Below are positions 52,664 to 61,558 of a DNA stretch of 64,000 bases, in pieces. The notes under the pieces were generated by a model. That model was not told the DNA's origin, ran no database searches, and saw only the letters and a list, made by a program, of their open reading frames with translations. Numbering within the stretch: position 1 is the first letter of the stretch; each line of letters starts with the position of its first letter. The stretch is from CAYZPW01 sp964480475. GTDB lineage: Bacteria; B130-G9. The position numbers were made by a program, and so were the translations under genes. Where the stretch lies: assembly GCA_964480475.1 (NCBI GenBank), contig CAYZPW010000003.1, positions 1-64,000 on the forward strand, written 5' to 3'.

Positions 52664-52688
52664 TGACGTGTGATCTGGTGAGGCGAGT

Positions 52689-53738
52689 ATGACGCGGCAA
52701 GTATCTGACTTCAGAAGCGATACGGTAACGAGACCCACGCCCAAGATGCGCCGGGCAATGGCTGAGGCCGTCGTTGGCGACGATGTCCTTGGCGATGACC
52801 CAACTGTCAATAGGCTTGAGGCGAAAGCGGCGGCAATCCTGGGCATGGAGGCCGCGCTTTTCGTCCCGTCGGGCACGATGGGCAACGAGATAGCGATCAA
52901 CGTCTTCACCAGCCCCGGCGACGAGATCATCTTGGACAACAGATCGCACATCTACCTCTATGAGGCGGCCGGCCCAGCGCTCATATCAGGGGTCCAGGTC
53001 CGCCCCATTGACACAAATGACGGCGTCATCCCTCTGGACACAATCCGCGCCTCAATCAGGGACTCTTCCGATGTGCATTGCCCGACAACGCGGCTTTTCT
53101 GCATCGAGAATACGCACAACATGCACGGGGGCCGGGTCCTGCCGATCGACTACCTGCGAGGCTTGAGGGAGCTGTCGCTCGAACGCCGGATACCAATCCA
53201 CCTCGACGGGGCCAGGATATTCAACGCCTCGGCCGCGACGGGCATTTCGCCAGCTCAATACGCCTCGCTCGCCGACAGCGTGATGTTCTGCCTGTCAAAG
53301 GGCCTGGGGGCGCCAATCGGCTCGATGCTCGTCGGGACCTCCGATTTCATTGATAAGGCCAGGCGCGTTCGCAAGGTGCTGGGCGGCGGGATGCGCCAGG
53401 TAGGCGTCATCGCCGCGCCGGCAATCATCGCGCTCGATGAGATGACACAGCGACTCCACATAGACAACGAGAACGCAAAGAAACTCGCGCTCGGCATCGC
53501 GGGCCTGCCGGGCGTGATGCTTGATCCAGAGACAGTCGATACGAACATTGTATTCGTGAGGTTTGAGCCGCCCGCACCCCTGACGGAGGATATCTTCCGC
53601 GAGCTCGAGAAACGAGGCGTTCTGTGCATCCCGCTCGGGCCCAATGTGATCCGGTTCGTCACGCACTTCGACGTCAATGAGTCCGACGTCGAGCGGCTAA
53701 TTGGCGCGATGCGCGAGACCCTATCGGGACCGACCTAG
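52689..53738 (+). CDS. ltaE: Low-specificity L-threonine aldolase
   Basis: The 349-residue PLP enzyme cleaves threonine/allo-threonine to glycine and acetaldehyde. Hallmarks are DFRSDTVTRPTPKMRRAM, GDDVLGDDPTVNRLE, ENTHNMHGGRVLP, HLDGARIFNA and the PLP lysine CLSKGLGAPIGSML (Lys204). GAGGCGAGT precedes the ATG. The last residues VIRFVTHFDVNESDVERLIG recur as a detached copy at 54941-55027 beyond the next gene. Confidence 0.95.
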   Translation: MTRQVSDFRSDTVTRPTPKMRRAMAEAVVGDDVLGDDPTVNRLEAKAAAILGMEAALFVPSGTMGNEIAINVFTSPGDEIILDNRSHIYLYEAAGPALISGVQVRPIDTNDGVIPLDTIRASIRDSSDVHCPTTRLFCIENTHNMHGGRVLPIDYLRGLRELSLERRIPIHLDGARIFNASAATGISPAQYASLADSVMFCLSKGLGAPIGSMLVGTSDFIDKARRVRKVLGGGMRQVGVIAAPAIIALDEMTQRLHIDNENAKKLALGIAGLPGVMLDPETVDTNIVFVRFEPPAPLTEDIFRELEKRGVLCIPLGPNVIRFVTHFDVNESDVERLIGAMRETLSGPT

Positions 53739-53765
53739 CCCAAGAGATATTGGAGGCTGTATGCA

Positions 53766-54932
53766 ATGATCAAATGGCGTTCGTTGATCATGCTGTCGGT
53801 TATTCTCGGCTATGTCTTTGTGTACCACTCCCTTGTAGGGATTGTTGCCGCCGCCAGGCGGCAGTTGAACGAAGAGCTCCCTCCCCATCACATGTTGTTC
53901 GTTGGTGGAGTGGACAATCCATGGAAGGAAGCGCTCGAGAACCTGGTGAGGATCGGCAGCGATGATGCAGTTAGGGTTCTTAGAGATGTTGTCATGGATA
54001 ACGACAAAGACAAGAGAATCAGAGCTCGATCTATTGTCGCGCTCGGCAGAATTGGCTCGGACGACGCGATAGAAGTGATTGAGGAGTTTGAGCGATCTGT
54101 TAAGCGGAGGGTGTTCTCCGAGTTCCGCTTTGGCAGGTTCTATTCGCCAGCTGAGAACTATGGAACTATTGATTATCGCCCGGACGCTACGGCTGTGGAT
54201 CAAAACGGCAAATTCTGGGCGATCTTCCAGTGGAGGCGGTATGAGGAAACGCAGCTCTGGATATGTTCGAAGACGGGAACCGACACATGGACCCGCCCCG
54301 TTCTTCTCGATTGGTCATTGTCCGGGCTATATCCAGATACCGACGTCTCCTCCCCGATTTTGGCGGCGAAGGCGAATTCCCGAGACCTACTGCCATTCAG
54401 CGTCACCGCGACGCCACATGGCTATACTTGGCGTGCCGGAAGGCTCTCTGGCAGCATCTCTGATGCACTTTTGGATTCGGACAACGACGCCCTTCCTGAT
54501 CTTGAGGAGAAGTCGCTCGGAACAGACCCATCTAACGCGGACTCGGACGGTGACGGAACGCTTGACGGCAAGGACCCCTGCCCACTAACGCCTCGAACAG
54601 GGACCCTCGACCGCGAGGCCCGAATACGGCAAGCAGTATTCACGACAATGTTTGCGACCTCTAATAGCGGTGAAGTAATCTACGTCCGCGAGGGCGAACC
54701 GGCGGCCGACCAAGAGTATTATGGCTATTCAGGCCTTGTCCTGCCAACAGCAGAATTCCGGTACTACCATCACAACATGAGGATTTCGGTTGGGCTAATA
54801 AGTGAGTCCGAGGCAATTGCCTATCTCGGTCTCTCGCAGGCTGGGCTGTCAGCATGTTCTTATTCGGTAGGCGTCGAGAAGAAGCACGGTAAATGGGTGG
54901 TCGTGGAGATCGTGCTGACAGCGCAGGCCTGA
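53766..54932 (+). CDS. Secreted HEAT-like and calcium-repeat protein
   Basis: The 388-residue protein has an N-terminal hydrophobic segment, then a short HEAT/PBS-lyase-like repeat (GSDDAVRVLRDVVMDND and GSDDAIEVIEEFE). A middle region follows, then thrombospondin type 3-like calcium-binding repeats (DSDNDALPDLEEKSLGTDPS and DSDGDGTLDGKDPCP). GGAGG lies nine bases before ATG 53766. It lies 27 bases after ltaE and eight bases before the detached ltaE tail, so it is the cargo of that site. Function is unknown. Confidence 0.78.
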   Translation: MIKWRSLIMLSVILGYVFVYHSLVGIVAAARRQLNEELPPHHMLFVGGVDNPWKEALENLVRIGSDDAVRVLRDVVMDNDKDKRIRARSIVALGRIGSDDAIEVIEEFERSVKRRVFSEFRFGRFYSPAENYGTIDYRPDATAVDQNGKFWAIFQWRRYEETQLWICSKTGTDTWTRPVLLDWSLSGLYPDTDVSSPILAAKANSRDLLPFSVTATPHGYTWRAGRLSGSISDALLDSDNDALPDLEEKSLGTDPSNADSDGDGTLDGKDPCPLTPRTGTLDREARIRQAVFTTMFATSNSGEVIYVREGEPAADQEYYGYSGLVLPTAEFRYYHHNMRISVGLISESEAIAYLGLSQAGLSACSYSVGVEKKHGKWVVVEIVLTAQA

Positions 54933-54940
54933 CACACTCT

Positions 54941-55027
54941 GTCATCCGGTTCGTCACGCACTTTGACGTCGATGAGACAGACGTTGAGCGCCTCATCGGC
55001 GCGATGCGGGACGTGCTGGCCGAATAG
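54941..55027 (+). pseudogene. Detached 3'-end copy of ltaE
   Basis: It encodes VIRFVTHFDVDETDVERLIG then AMRDVLAE and TAG at 55025-55027. The intact ltaE tail matches at 22 of 26 residues. The copy has no upstream ltaE body and directly follows the stop of the calcium-repeat gene. Confidence 0.92.
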
Positions 55028-55054
55028 GTTTTCTCGGTTTCCGGAGATTCCTGC

Positions 55055-55082
55055 TTGACAAACCCGTCCGCCTCTATAGCAT
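55055..55082 (+). promoter_or_regulatory. Promoter for the subtilase gene
   Basis: TTGACA (55055-55060) is followed after 16 bases by TAGCAT (55077-55082), about 95 bases upstream of the ATG at 55177. Confidence 0.5.
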
Positions 55083-55176
55083 CAGACTGTACCGCTCGGC
55101 ATTTTGGTTTAGGAGTGCCTGAAAGCGAGCATCAGCCTGTGCTTGCCTTGGGCTTCTAAGGATTAGGAGGGTTTGG

Positions 55177-58100
55177 ATGAAGACCAACCAAATCGCATTG
55201 CCAGCCAGTTTTCTTATCATCACCTTTTTGCTTCTGGGGGCTTTCCCAACGCCCTCAGGCGGAGCTTTTGAGCCGGACCCGAAGGCTTGCCTCGTCATGC
55301 GGCAGCCCGATGGCTCGTTGCCGAACGCGGTTGACGACGACTCCCTGATTGTCCTGGACTACGCTTCGTTTGTGCTCGTCAACCTTCGACCGTCGGCCAT
55401 CGAGCAGCTGGTCGCCTCAGGAGTAGTTGTCGAGGACCTTTCTGAACGGACGCTTGTCAGACTGGGAGACTACGTGTTCGATCCCGTCGATGGGCCCAGC
55501 TTCTTGCCGAGTGGCCTACGGCTTAGCGAGGAAGGAAGGGTAACGTCGCAATACGTCATTGTGCAGTGGTATGGGCCGGTTAGGCGCGACTTTCTGGAAT
55601 CGCTCGAGGCGGCCGGAGCAAGATGCGTCCAGTACATTCCCGATTTCGGGATGCTGGTCAGGCGCGGGCCAACACCGTTGCAATCGCTTCTGGAGTTTGA
55701 TTTCGTGCGCGCTGTTACGGCTTACGAGCCGGCCTTTAAGGTCGAACGCGTTCTTTTGGAGCCGCTTGGCGTGCAACCGCTCGCAGTTCACCTCGACAAG
55801 GTCTCTGACTATGAACGCGTGCTCGGATTGCTGAGCGAGTTCGGTGAGATAACACAAGACCCCGTCATCACTGCCTCAAGGATCATTGTCCGCCTGCGTG
55901 CTGACACGACTTACGTGCCCAAGATCGCCTCAATCCCTGAGGTCCTGGTCGTTGGGCTCTACACCGAGCCTCAGAAGGAGGACGAGATTCAGGACCAGAT
56001 CATGTCGTTGGAGCTTGGCGATAACGGCTTGCCGATGGTGGGCTATCGGGAGTTCCTCGAGCACGTGGGGCTTACCGGCGCGGACGTGCCGGTTGCCGTG
56101 TGCGATACGGGCGTTGGCACGGGAACGGACTACGATTCGATGCATCTCGACCTCAGAGGTCGGGTCCTCGCTGTCATCGACTATGCGGGCAATTCTGGAA
56201 TAGACTACGACGGCCACGGGACGCACTGCGCGGGCATAATAGCGGGCAACGGAGCTAGCGGCGTCAGCGACAGCAACGGCTTCGAGGTCGGCCTGGGCAT
56301 CGCGCCCGAGGCGCTTATTGTTACGCAGAACTACTTGGCCAGCTATTCTTACGACCCGATTTCTGATGTACTTGGCGCGGCCTACTCTGCTGGGGCACAA
56401 GTTCACAGCAATAGCTGGGGCGACGGCTACTACTCGGAGCGAGGCTATACAACCACGTGCATCGAGTGGGACGAGGCGATGCTGGACGTCAAGCCGGGTG
56501 AGGACGGGACGCAGCGACTTATCGTGTTAAAATCCGCCGGCAACGACGGCAGCTATGGGCTTTCCTCGCCCGGCGAGGCGAAGAACACAATCGCCATTGG
56601 CGCAACCGAGAACTATCGGCCAGAGAAGGGCTGCACCAACATGAACAGTCTGGCCGATTTCAGCTCGCGCGGGATGTGCGAGGACGGCCGCGTGAAGCCC
56701 GATCTGTGCGGTCCCGGCGAGTGCATCATCTCTGCTTGCTCGTCGCAGTCGTACCCGGGATGGTGCGAGGGGAGTTTCGGCAGCTATCACGAGTATTGCT
56801 CCGGGACGAGCATGTCTTGCCCGGCGGCGGCCGGGACCGCGGCGCTGCTGGTGGAAAAAGTGCGGAGTGAGACCGAGAATCTCCCGTCGCCGGCGCTTGT
56901 GCGGGCTTGGATGATCGCCACGGCGTTTGACATGCCGGACCCGTCAAACAAACCAATCCCCAACGAGGACGAGGGATGGGGCCGTATCGACCTTTCTGCG
57001 CTGCTCGATCCTGATGCGAACATCCTTTACTACGACGAGGAGGTGATGTTTACCGAGACAGGCGAAGACCATATCTTGACGGTCTCTGTCGCGTCCCTGA
57101 CGGAGCCTTTCAGGGTTGCGCTGGCGTGGCTCGACGCGCCTGGGGCGTTGCACGCGCAGCCAGCCCTTGTCAACGACCTCGACCTGATCGTGACCGGCGC
57201 CGATTGGACGGAATACCTGGGCAACAACTTCTCGGATAGCTTCTCCGAGCCCGGTGGGCAGCCAGACCGACGAAACAACGTCGAATGCGTGTTTGTTGAG
57301 GCGCCTCAAGGCCAATACCACATTCGCGTGGTGGCTCACCAGATAACGAGCGACACGACGCCGGGTACAAGCGGCATTCAGCAACCGTTTGCGCTATTTG
57401 TGAGCAACGCTCTCGACATCAGTTCGAAGGCGTGGATTCGCTTTTCGGAGAGGGCGTATCGCTGCGACGCCGAGGTGGAGGTTACGCTTGCGGACCTCGA
57501 CCTCGCTGAGGCCTCGAGTGTTACCGTTATGGCCGCATCGACATACGCGCCGGACGAGTGGCTCGAGGTGTCGCTCTTCCCCGACGAGGAGCATCCGGGC
57601 ATGTTCTCCGGGACCTTCAAGTTAACGCCCTCCGACGAGTTTGAACACGACGCTGTTCGGATAGCGCACAATTATTTCGTCGGCGCGCTTTATATCGACG
57701 AAGACGATGGGATGGGCGGACGCAACGCAGAAACGATATGCTATGCGCAGGCTGATTGTGAGGGCCCGGTCCTTCAGATGACCGAGATCACCCAGTCCGA
57801 GTCCGGGCGAGTCCGCTTCTCCATTGGGGCCAGCGAGCCCTGTTCGGTCAAGATCGGTTACTGGGACGCGACGGGCCAGGTCAAATACGCCCAGAGTCCG
57901 AGTCAGCGCAAGGACGAGCACGACATAGACATCGAGGACCTCTACCCCTGCTCAAGCTATTGCGCGGTTATCGAGCTCACTGACGCCTACGGGAACTGCA
58001 CAATCTGGGACAATGAGGGCCAGTCCTTCACGTTCGAGACGAAATATTACGGGACAATAGCCTACACCGGTGGAGAGATCGGGGATGAGGACGGCTGGCA

Positions 58101-61100
58101 TTCCGAAGCCTCAACTGGCGAGCCATGGCACAAGAGCAGCCGAAGAGCTTATTCAGGAGATTCCTCCTGGTATTGCGGCAACGAGTCGTCCGGCTCTTAC
58201 GGCAACAGCTGGGACACGAGCCTCATCTCGGACGAGTTCGTGGTGACGGCGGGCGCCGAGCTTCGGTTCGCGGTTTATTGGGTCACAGAAAGCAGCTACG
58301 ATTATCTGAAAGTCTATGTTTGGCATGACGGCCGCGACACACTGCTCTCGGGGATGTCATTCTCAGGCAGCTCCGGGGGATGGCAGATAAAGCAGAGTCC
58401 TTTGGACGTCTATGAGGATGAGACGGTCAGAATAAAGTTCCGGTTTACCTCAGACTATTCGGCGACAGACGAGGGCTGCTACATAGACGAGTGCATGGTT
58501 ATCGCCGAGGGGGATTGCGCGTCTGGCATCCTGCTGACCGACAAGGACGGTTACACCTGCTCGCAGACCGTTCAGGTAACGCTCCTTGACAGTAACTTAG
58601 GGCAGGACCCCTCGACGGCGGAAGAGATAACCATCAGATTGGGGAAGTTGCCGTCTAGTTCTGGGGTGGACCTCCCGCTGACGGAGGTCGCACCCGACTC
58701 TTCCCGATTCTCAGGCGAAGTGCCGCTCTCGGCCGACGGGGCGCCCGGAACGCTGCCGGTCAGCCACGACGACCTGCTCTGGTTCGCTTACACCGATCCG
58801 TATCCCTCCGATACCCAAGACGAGACTCTCCTTATCACGGTTTATATAGACTGTAGGGCGCCCGTCATTACTAGTTATCAGAGCGGGTGCTTGAGCCCGG
58901 AGGTCGGCGTCGTTCGGTTCACTACGGACACCCCGTGTCGGGCGCTGCTGCATTTTCTCGGCGCAGAGGACGCGGTGGTCGCGCAGGACAGCGAAGCCCT
59001 TTCCACGGAGCACGAGATCACCATCACTGGCCTTGAGGAATGCACTGAATATCAGCTCTTCCTGGAGCTTTGGGACGAGGTCGGCAACTATCGATTGATG
59101 GACAACGAGGGGCTTCTTTACACGTTTGAGACGCCCAGGGAGCGTGTGACTGTGGAAGACGACTGCGAGCAGGGCGAGGGCGACTGGAGTCACTACTCAA
59201 ACTACGGCGCGGACCAGTGGCATCTCTCAACCCGGCGGTCATGTTCTGGTTCTTTCTCCTGGTTCTGCGGGAGCGACGATGGGAACTACGGGGACAATAT
59301 GGAGTGCATATTGGCCCTGGACCCCCTGGAATGGCTGCCCGGTTCAACCTTGACATTTCAGACGTTCTACTCGCTCGAGTCGGGCTACGATTACGGTTAC
59401 GTCGAGGTCTATAACCCAAAGACGTCCTCGTGGCGAACGCTGGAGCAGATCAACGGCTCGTCCGGCGACTGGGCGACCTTATCGATCGATCTTCCCAACT
59501 ACGAGGAGCCTTCAGCGCTGCGTTTCAGAATGAAGACCGATTCGTACACAGTCTATGAAGGTTGGTTCATAGATGACATCGCTATCAAAGGACTGTGGGA
59601 TTGCCACTCGGGAACGCTTCTGCTTGGTCGGCGGACAGTCGGGTGCACGTGCACCCAGCTCCAAATCGAGCTCGTTGACCTGGACCTTAACACAGACCCC
59701 GGCCGAGTCGAGACGATCGACGTCACGGTCTCGTCAGCCGAGACGGGCGATTCGGTTACGACGACGCTCGGCGAAGTGGATACCGATAGCTCGAGATTCA
59801 CCGGCGCTGTCTTCGTGACTGACGAGGACAAACACGGGGCGGCCGATACCATCCAAGTGACGGACCAAGACAGCGTGTCTGTCAGCTATTGGGACGAGGT
59901 GTATGGGCCTGAAAAGCAACCGCAGATGGTCGTTGAGGACGTATCGACTGACTGCGTAAGGCCCGAGATTCTAGATTTCGATGTAGTCCCAATCGGGGCT
60001 GCCGACGCGTTAGCGTCGTGCACGATTTCGAGAGCAGTTGATTGCGTGTTCAGCTATGAATCGGTGGGTTCGGGACTGAACGTCAACGTAGCCGGAGGCG
60101 GCCCAAAAGAGCGGTTCTGTATATTGGTTAGCGATCTCGACAAGTGTGAGGAGTATCATTTCACACTCGAGTTGGTTGACACGGTCGGCAATCACATCTT
60201 GGTCGATTCCGACTCGCCGGAGTATTTCTTCACGGCCGGATACCCCTGGGTCGAATACTCAACGGGCTTCGGAGACCCCGAGGGCTGGGCCACGGGCTCC
60301 CTCAAACCCATCTATCGCCCCGAAGAGGACGTCTGGGAGTGGAGGGAGTTCGGGGGCGCCGATGACGAGGCCGGCTGCTTCTATGCTGAGATACCGGCCG
60401 ATGTCGAGTCGGTCGATGCAGTCCTAGTCTCGCCTCCAGTGTGGGCATTGGGCGCCATGACGGTCTCTTTCTCCGAGAAGCACTCATCCGGTAGTGTTGA
60501 CCTGATGGTCGAGGCGGCAGTCCTTCCGCACAGTGAGTGGGTCGATATCACGCCTTTTGACGTAAGCCATCTCCCCGGCAACACATGGCACGATGTCGCG
60601 ACCGTCTTCTCCACCAACTCCGAGAGGTGCAGATATCGCATCAGAGTGCAGTCGGGGCCTGGCTCCGCCTCCGCGCACGTTTGCATAGACAGTTTTTCGC
60701 TTACGAACGACATCGGGTGCGAACCCAGACTCGACATTTCCTGTAGCGCTTACGAATACAGGGTCAACAGCACAATCAAAATGGACTTGCGTGCAAGTCT
60801 AGGCAATCTGACAGGCAAGTATTTCTTGAACGCGGCCGCCATCTCCTCGAAGGGGTATCATTTCTATTACCCCAACTGGTCGCCGGTTGTCAGTTTCGTC
60901 CCACTCGATTTCACCAAAGAGGGGCCTCTGACAATGACGCTCGTGGACCATACGATCGAGACGCTGGCGGACGCCATTGACCTTCAGGGGTATTGGCTTG
61001 TGGAAGGAACGCTCTACGACGCCTCGGGCAACCCCGTAAGCGCCGCAACGCAAAAGGGATTTCTGGTGATACCGCAGGTCGATCTGGTCCCGTGCGCCTC

Positions 61101-61362
61101 GCTCGCAGTATCGCCTGTTGCTGCTATGGTGCAGGAAGCCGTCTTCTTCGACGCATCGGCATCGTTTGATGACGTAACTTCTGAAGAGGCTCTGCTCTTC
61201 CGATGGGACCTCGAGGCGGACGGGGCCTGGGACTCTGATTTCGGACAGTCGGCGATTCTGGAAATGCGCTTTGAATACCCAGGCGCCTTCGAGGTTCTCG
61301 TTGAGGTGATGGATTCCCTCGGCCAGACTGATATCGCCGCTCAGGGGGTTTACGTCTATTGA
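55177..61362 (+). CDS. Giant secreted subtilisin-like (S8) protease with repeated accessory domains and PKD
   Basis: The 2061-residue protein has a signal peptide. Its S8 domain carries Asp310 (VAVCDTGVG), His347 (GHGTHCAGI), Asn456 (SAGNDG) and Ser545 (CSGTSMSCPAAAG), all intact. From about 747 it carries three units of roughly 365 residues, starting near 747, 1114 and 1476. Each has cysteine-rich beta domains and a concanavalin-like module (WYCGNESSGSYGNSWDTSLI, WFCGSDDGNYGDN). The Ig-like domain shared with other proteins here (YHFYYPNWSPVVSFVP) and a PKD domain (FFDASASFDDV) end the protein. AGGAGGG upstream sets the ATG. It probably degrades extracellular protein. Confidence 0.95.
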   Translation: MKTNQIALPASFLIITFLLLGAFPTPSGGAFEPDPKACLVMRQPDGSLPNAVDDDSLIVLDYASFVLVNLRPSAIEQLVASGVVVEDLSERTLVRLGDYVFDPVDGPSFLPSGLRLSEEGRVTSQYVIVQWYGPVRRDFLESLEAAGARCVQYIPDFGMLVRRGPTPLQSLLEFDFVRAVTAYEPAFKVERVLLEPLGVQPLAVHLDKVSDYERVLGLLSEFGEITQDPVITASRIIVRLRADTTYVPKIASIPEVLVVGLYTEPQKEDEIQDQIMSLELGDNGLPMVGYREFLEHVGLTGADVPVAVCDTGVGTGTDYDSMHLDLRGRVLAVIDYAGNSGIDYDGHGTHCAGIIAGNGASGVSDSNGFEVGLGIAPEALIVTQNYLASYSYDPISDVLGAAYSAGAQVHSNSWGDGYYSERGYTTTCIEWDEAMLDVKPGEDGTQRLIVLKSAGNDGSYGLSSPGEAKNTIAIGATENYRPEKGCTNMNSLADFSSRGMCEDGRVKPDLCGPGECIISACSSQSYPGWCEGSFGSYHEYCSGTSMSCPAAAGTAALLVEKVRSETENLPSPALVRAWMIATAFDMPDPSNKPIPNEDEGWGRIDLSALLDPDANILYYDEEVMFTETGEDHILTVSVASLTEPFRVALAWLDAPGALHAQPALVNDLDLIVTGADWTEYLGNNFSDSFSEPGGQPDRRNNVECVFVEAPQGQYHIRVVAHQITSDTTPGTSGIQQPFALFVSNALDISSKAWIRFSERAYRCDAEVEVTLADLDLAEASSVTVMAASTYAPDEWLEVSLFPDEEHPGMFSGTFKLTPSDEFEHDAVRIAHNYFVGALYIDEDDGMGGRNAETICYAQADCEGPVLQMTEITQSESGRVRFSIGASEPCSVKIGYWDATGQVKYAQSPSQRKDEHDIDIEDLYPCSSYCAVIELTDAYGNCTIWDNEGQSFTFETKYYGTIAYTGGEIGDEDGWHSEASTGEPWHKSSRRAYSGDSSWYCGNESSGSYGNSWDTSLISDEFVVTAGAELRFAVYWVTESSYDYLKVYVWHDGRDTLLSGMSFSGSSGGWQIKQSPLDVYEDETVRIKFRFTSDYSATDEGCYIDECMVIAEGDCASGILLTDKDGYTCSQTVQVTLLDSNLGQDPSTAEEITIRLGKLPSSSGVDLPLTEVAPDSSRFSGEVPLSADGAPGTLPVSHDDLLWFAYTDPYPSDTQDETLLITVYIDCRAPVITSYQSGCLSPEVGVVRFTTDTPCRALLHFLGAEDAVVAQDSEALSTEHEITITGLEECTEYQLFLELWDEVGNYRLMDNEGLLYTFETPRERVTVEDDCEQGEGDWSHYSNYGADQWHLSTRRSCSGSFSWFCGSDDGNYGDNMECILALDPLEWLPGSTLTFQTFYSLESGYDYGYVEVYNPKTSSWRTLEQINGSSGDWATLSIDLPNYEEPSALRFRMKTDSYTVYEGWFIDDIAIKGLWDCHSGTLLLGRRTVGCTCTQLQIELVDLDLNTDPGRVETIDVTVSSAETGDSVTTTLGEVDTDSSRFTGAVFVTDEDKHGAADTIQVTDQDSVSVSYWDEVYGPEKQPQMVVEDVSTDCVRPEILDFDVVPIGAADALASCTISRAVDCVFSYESVGSGLNVNVAGGGPKERFCILVSDLDKCEEYHFTLELVDTVGNHILVDSDSPEYFFTAGYPWVEYSTGFGDPEGWATGSLKPIYRPEEDVWEWREFGGADDEAGCFYAEIPADVESVDAVLVSPPVWALGAMTVSFSEKHSSGSVDLMVEAAVLPHSEWVDITPFDVSHLPGNTWHDVATVFSTNSERCRYRIRVQSGPGSASAHVCIDSFSLTNDIGCEPRLDISCSAYEYRVNSTIKMDLRASLGNLTGKYFLNAAAISSKGYHFYYPNWSPVVSFVPLDFTKEGPLTMTLVDHTIETLADAIDLQGYWLVEGTLYDASGNPVSAATQKGFLVIPQVDLVPCASLAVSPVAAMVQEAVFFDASASFDDVTSEEALLFRWDLEADGAWDSDFGQSAILEMRFEYPGAFEVLVEVMDSLGQTDIAAQGVYVY

Positions 61363-61438
61363 TATGAATAGCAAGGGCTGTGCAGGGCATCGTAGGACGG
61401 CTCACGGTGGCTGGGACACAAGTGGTCGCCCCCTCCGT

Positions 61439-61509
61439 GTAGGGGCAATCCCCCCGTGGTTGCCCTTCAAGATCTGTAACACAGGGCAGGCGCGGTGGCC
61501 TGCCCCTAC
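61439..61509. repeat. Dispersed GTAGGGGC repeat
   Basis: It begins GTAGGGGCAATCCCCCC and ends GCGGTGGCCTGCCCCTAC, between the subtilase and the next secreted protein. Confidence 0.8.
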
Positions 61510-61558
61510 TTCCATTTCCATGAACTATTGAACGAACCGAGGAAAAATGGAGGAAGTC

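Noticed and set aside
61363..61546. Possible detached tail of the subtilase
   Set aside because: I looked for similarity to the PKD end and found only the dispersed repeat.
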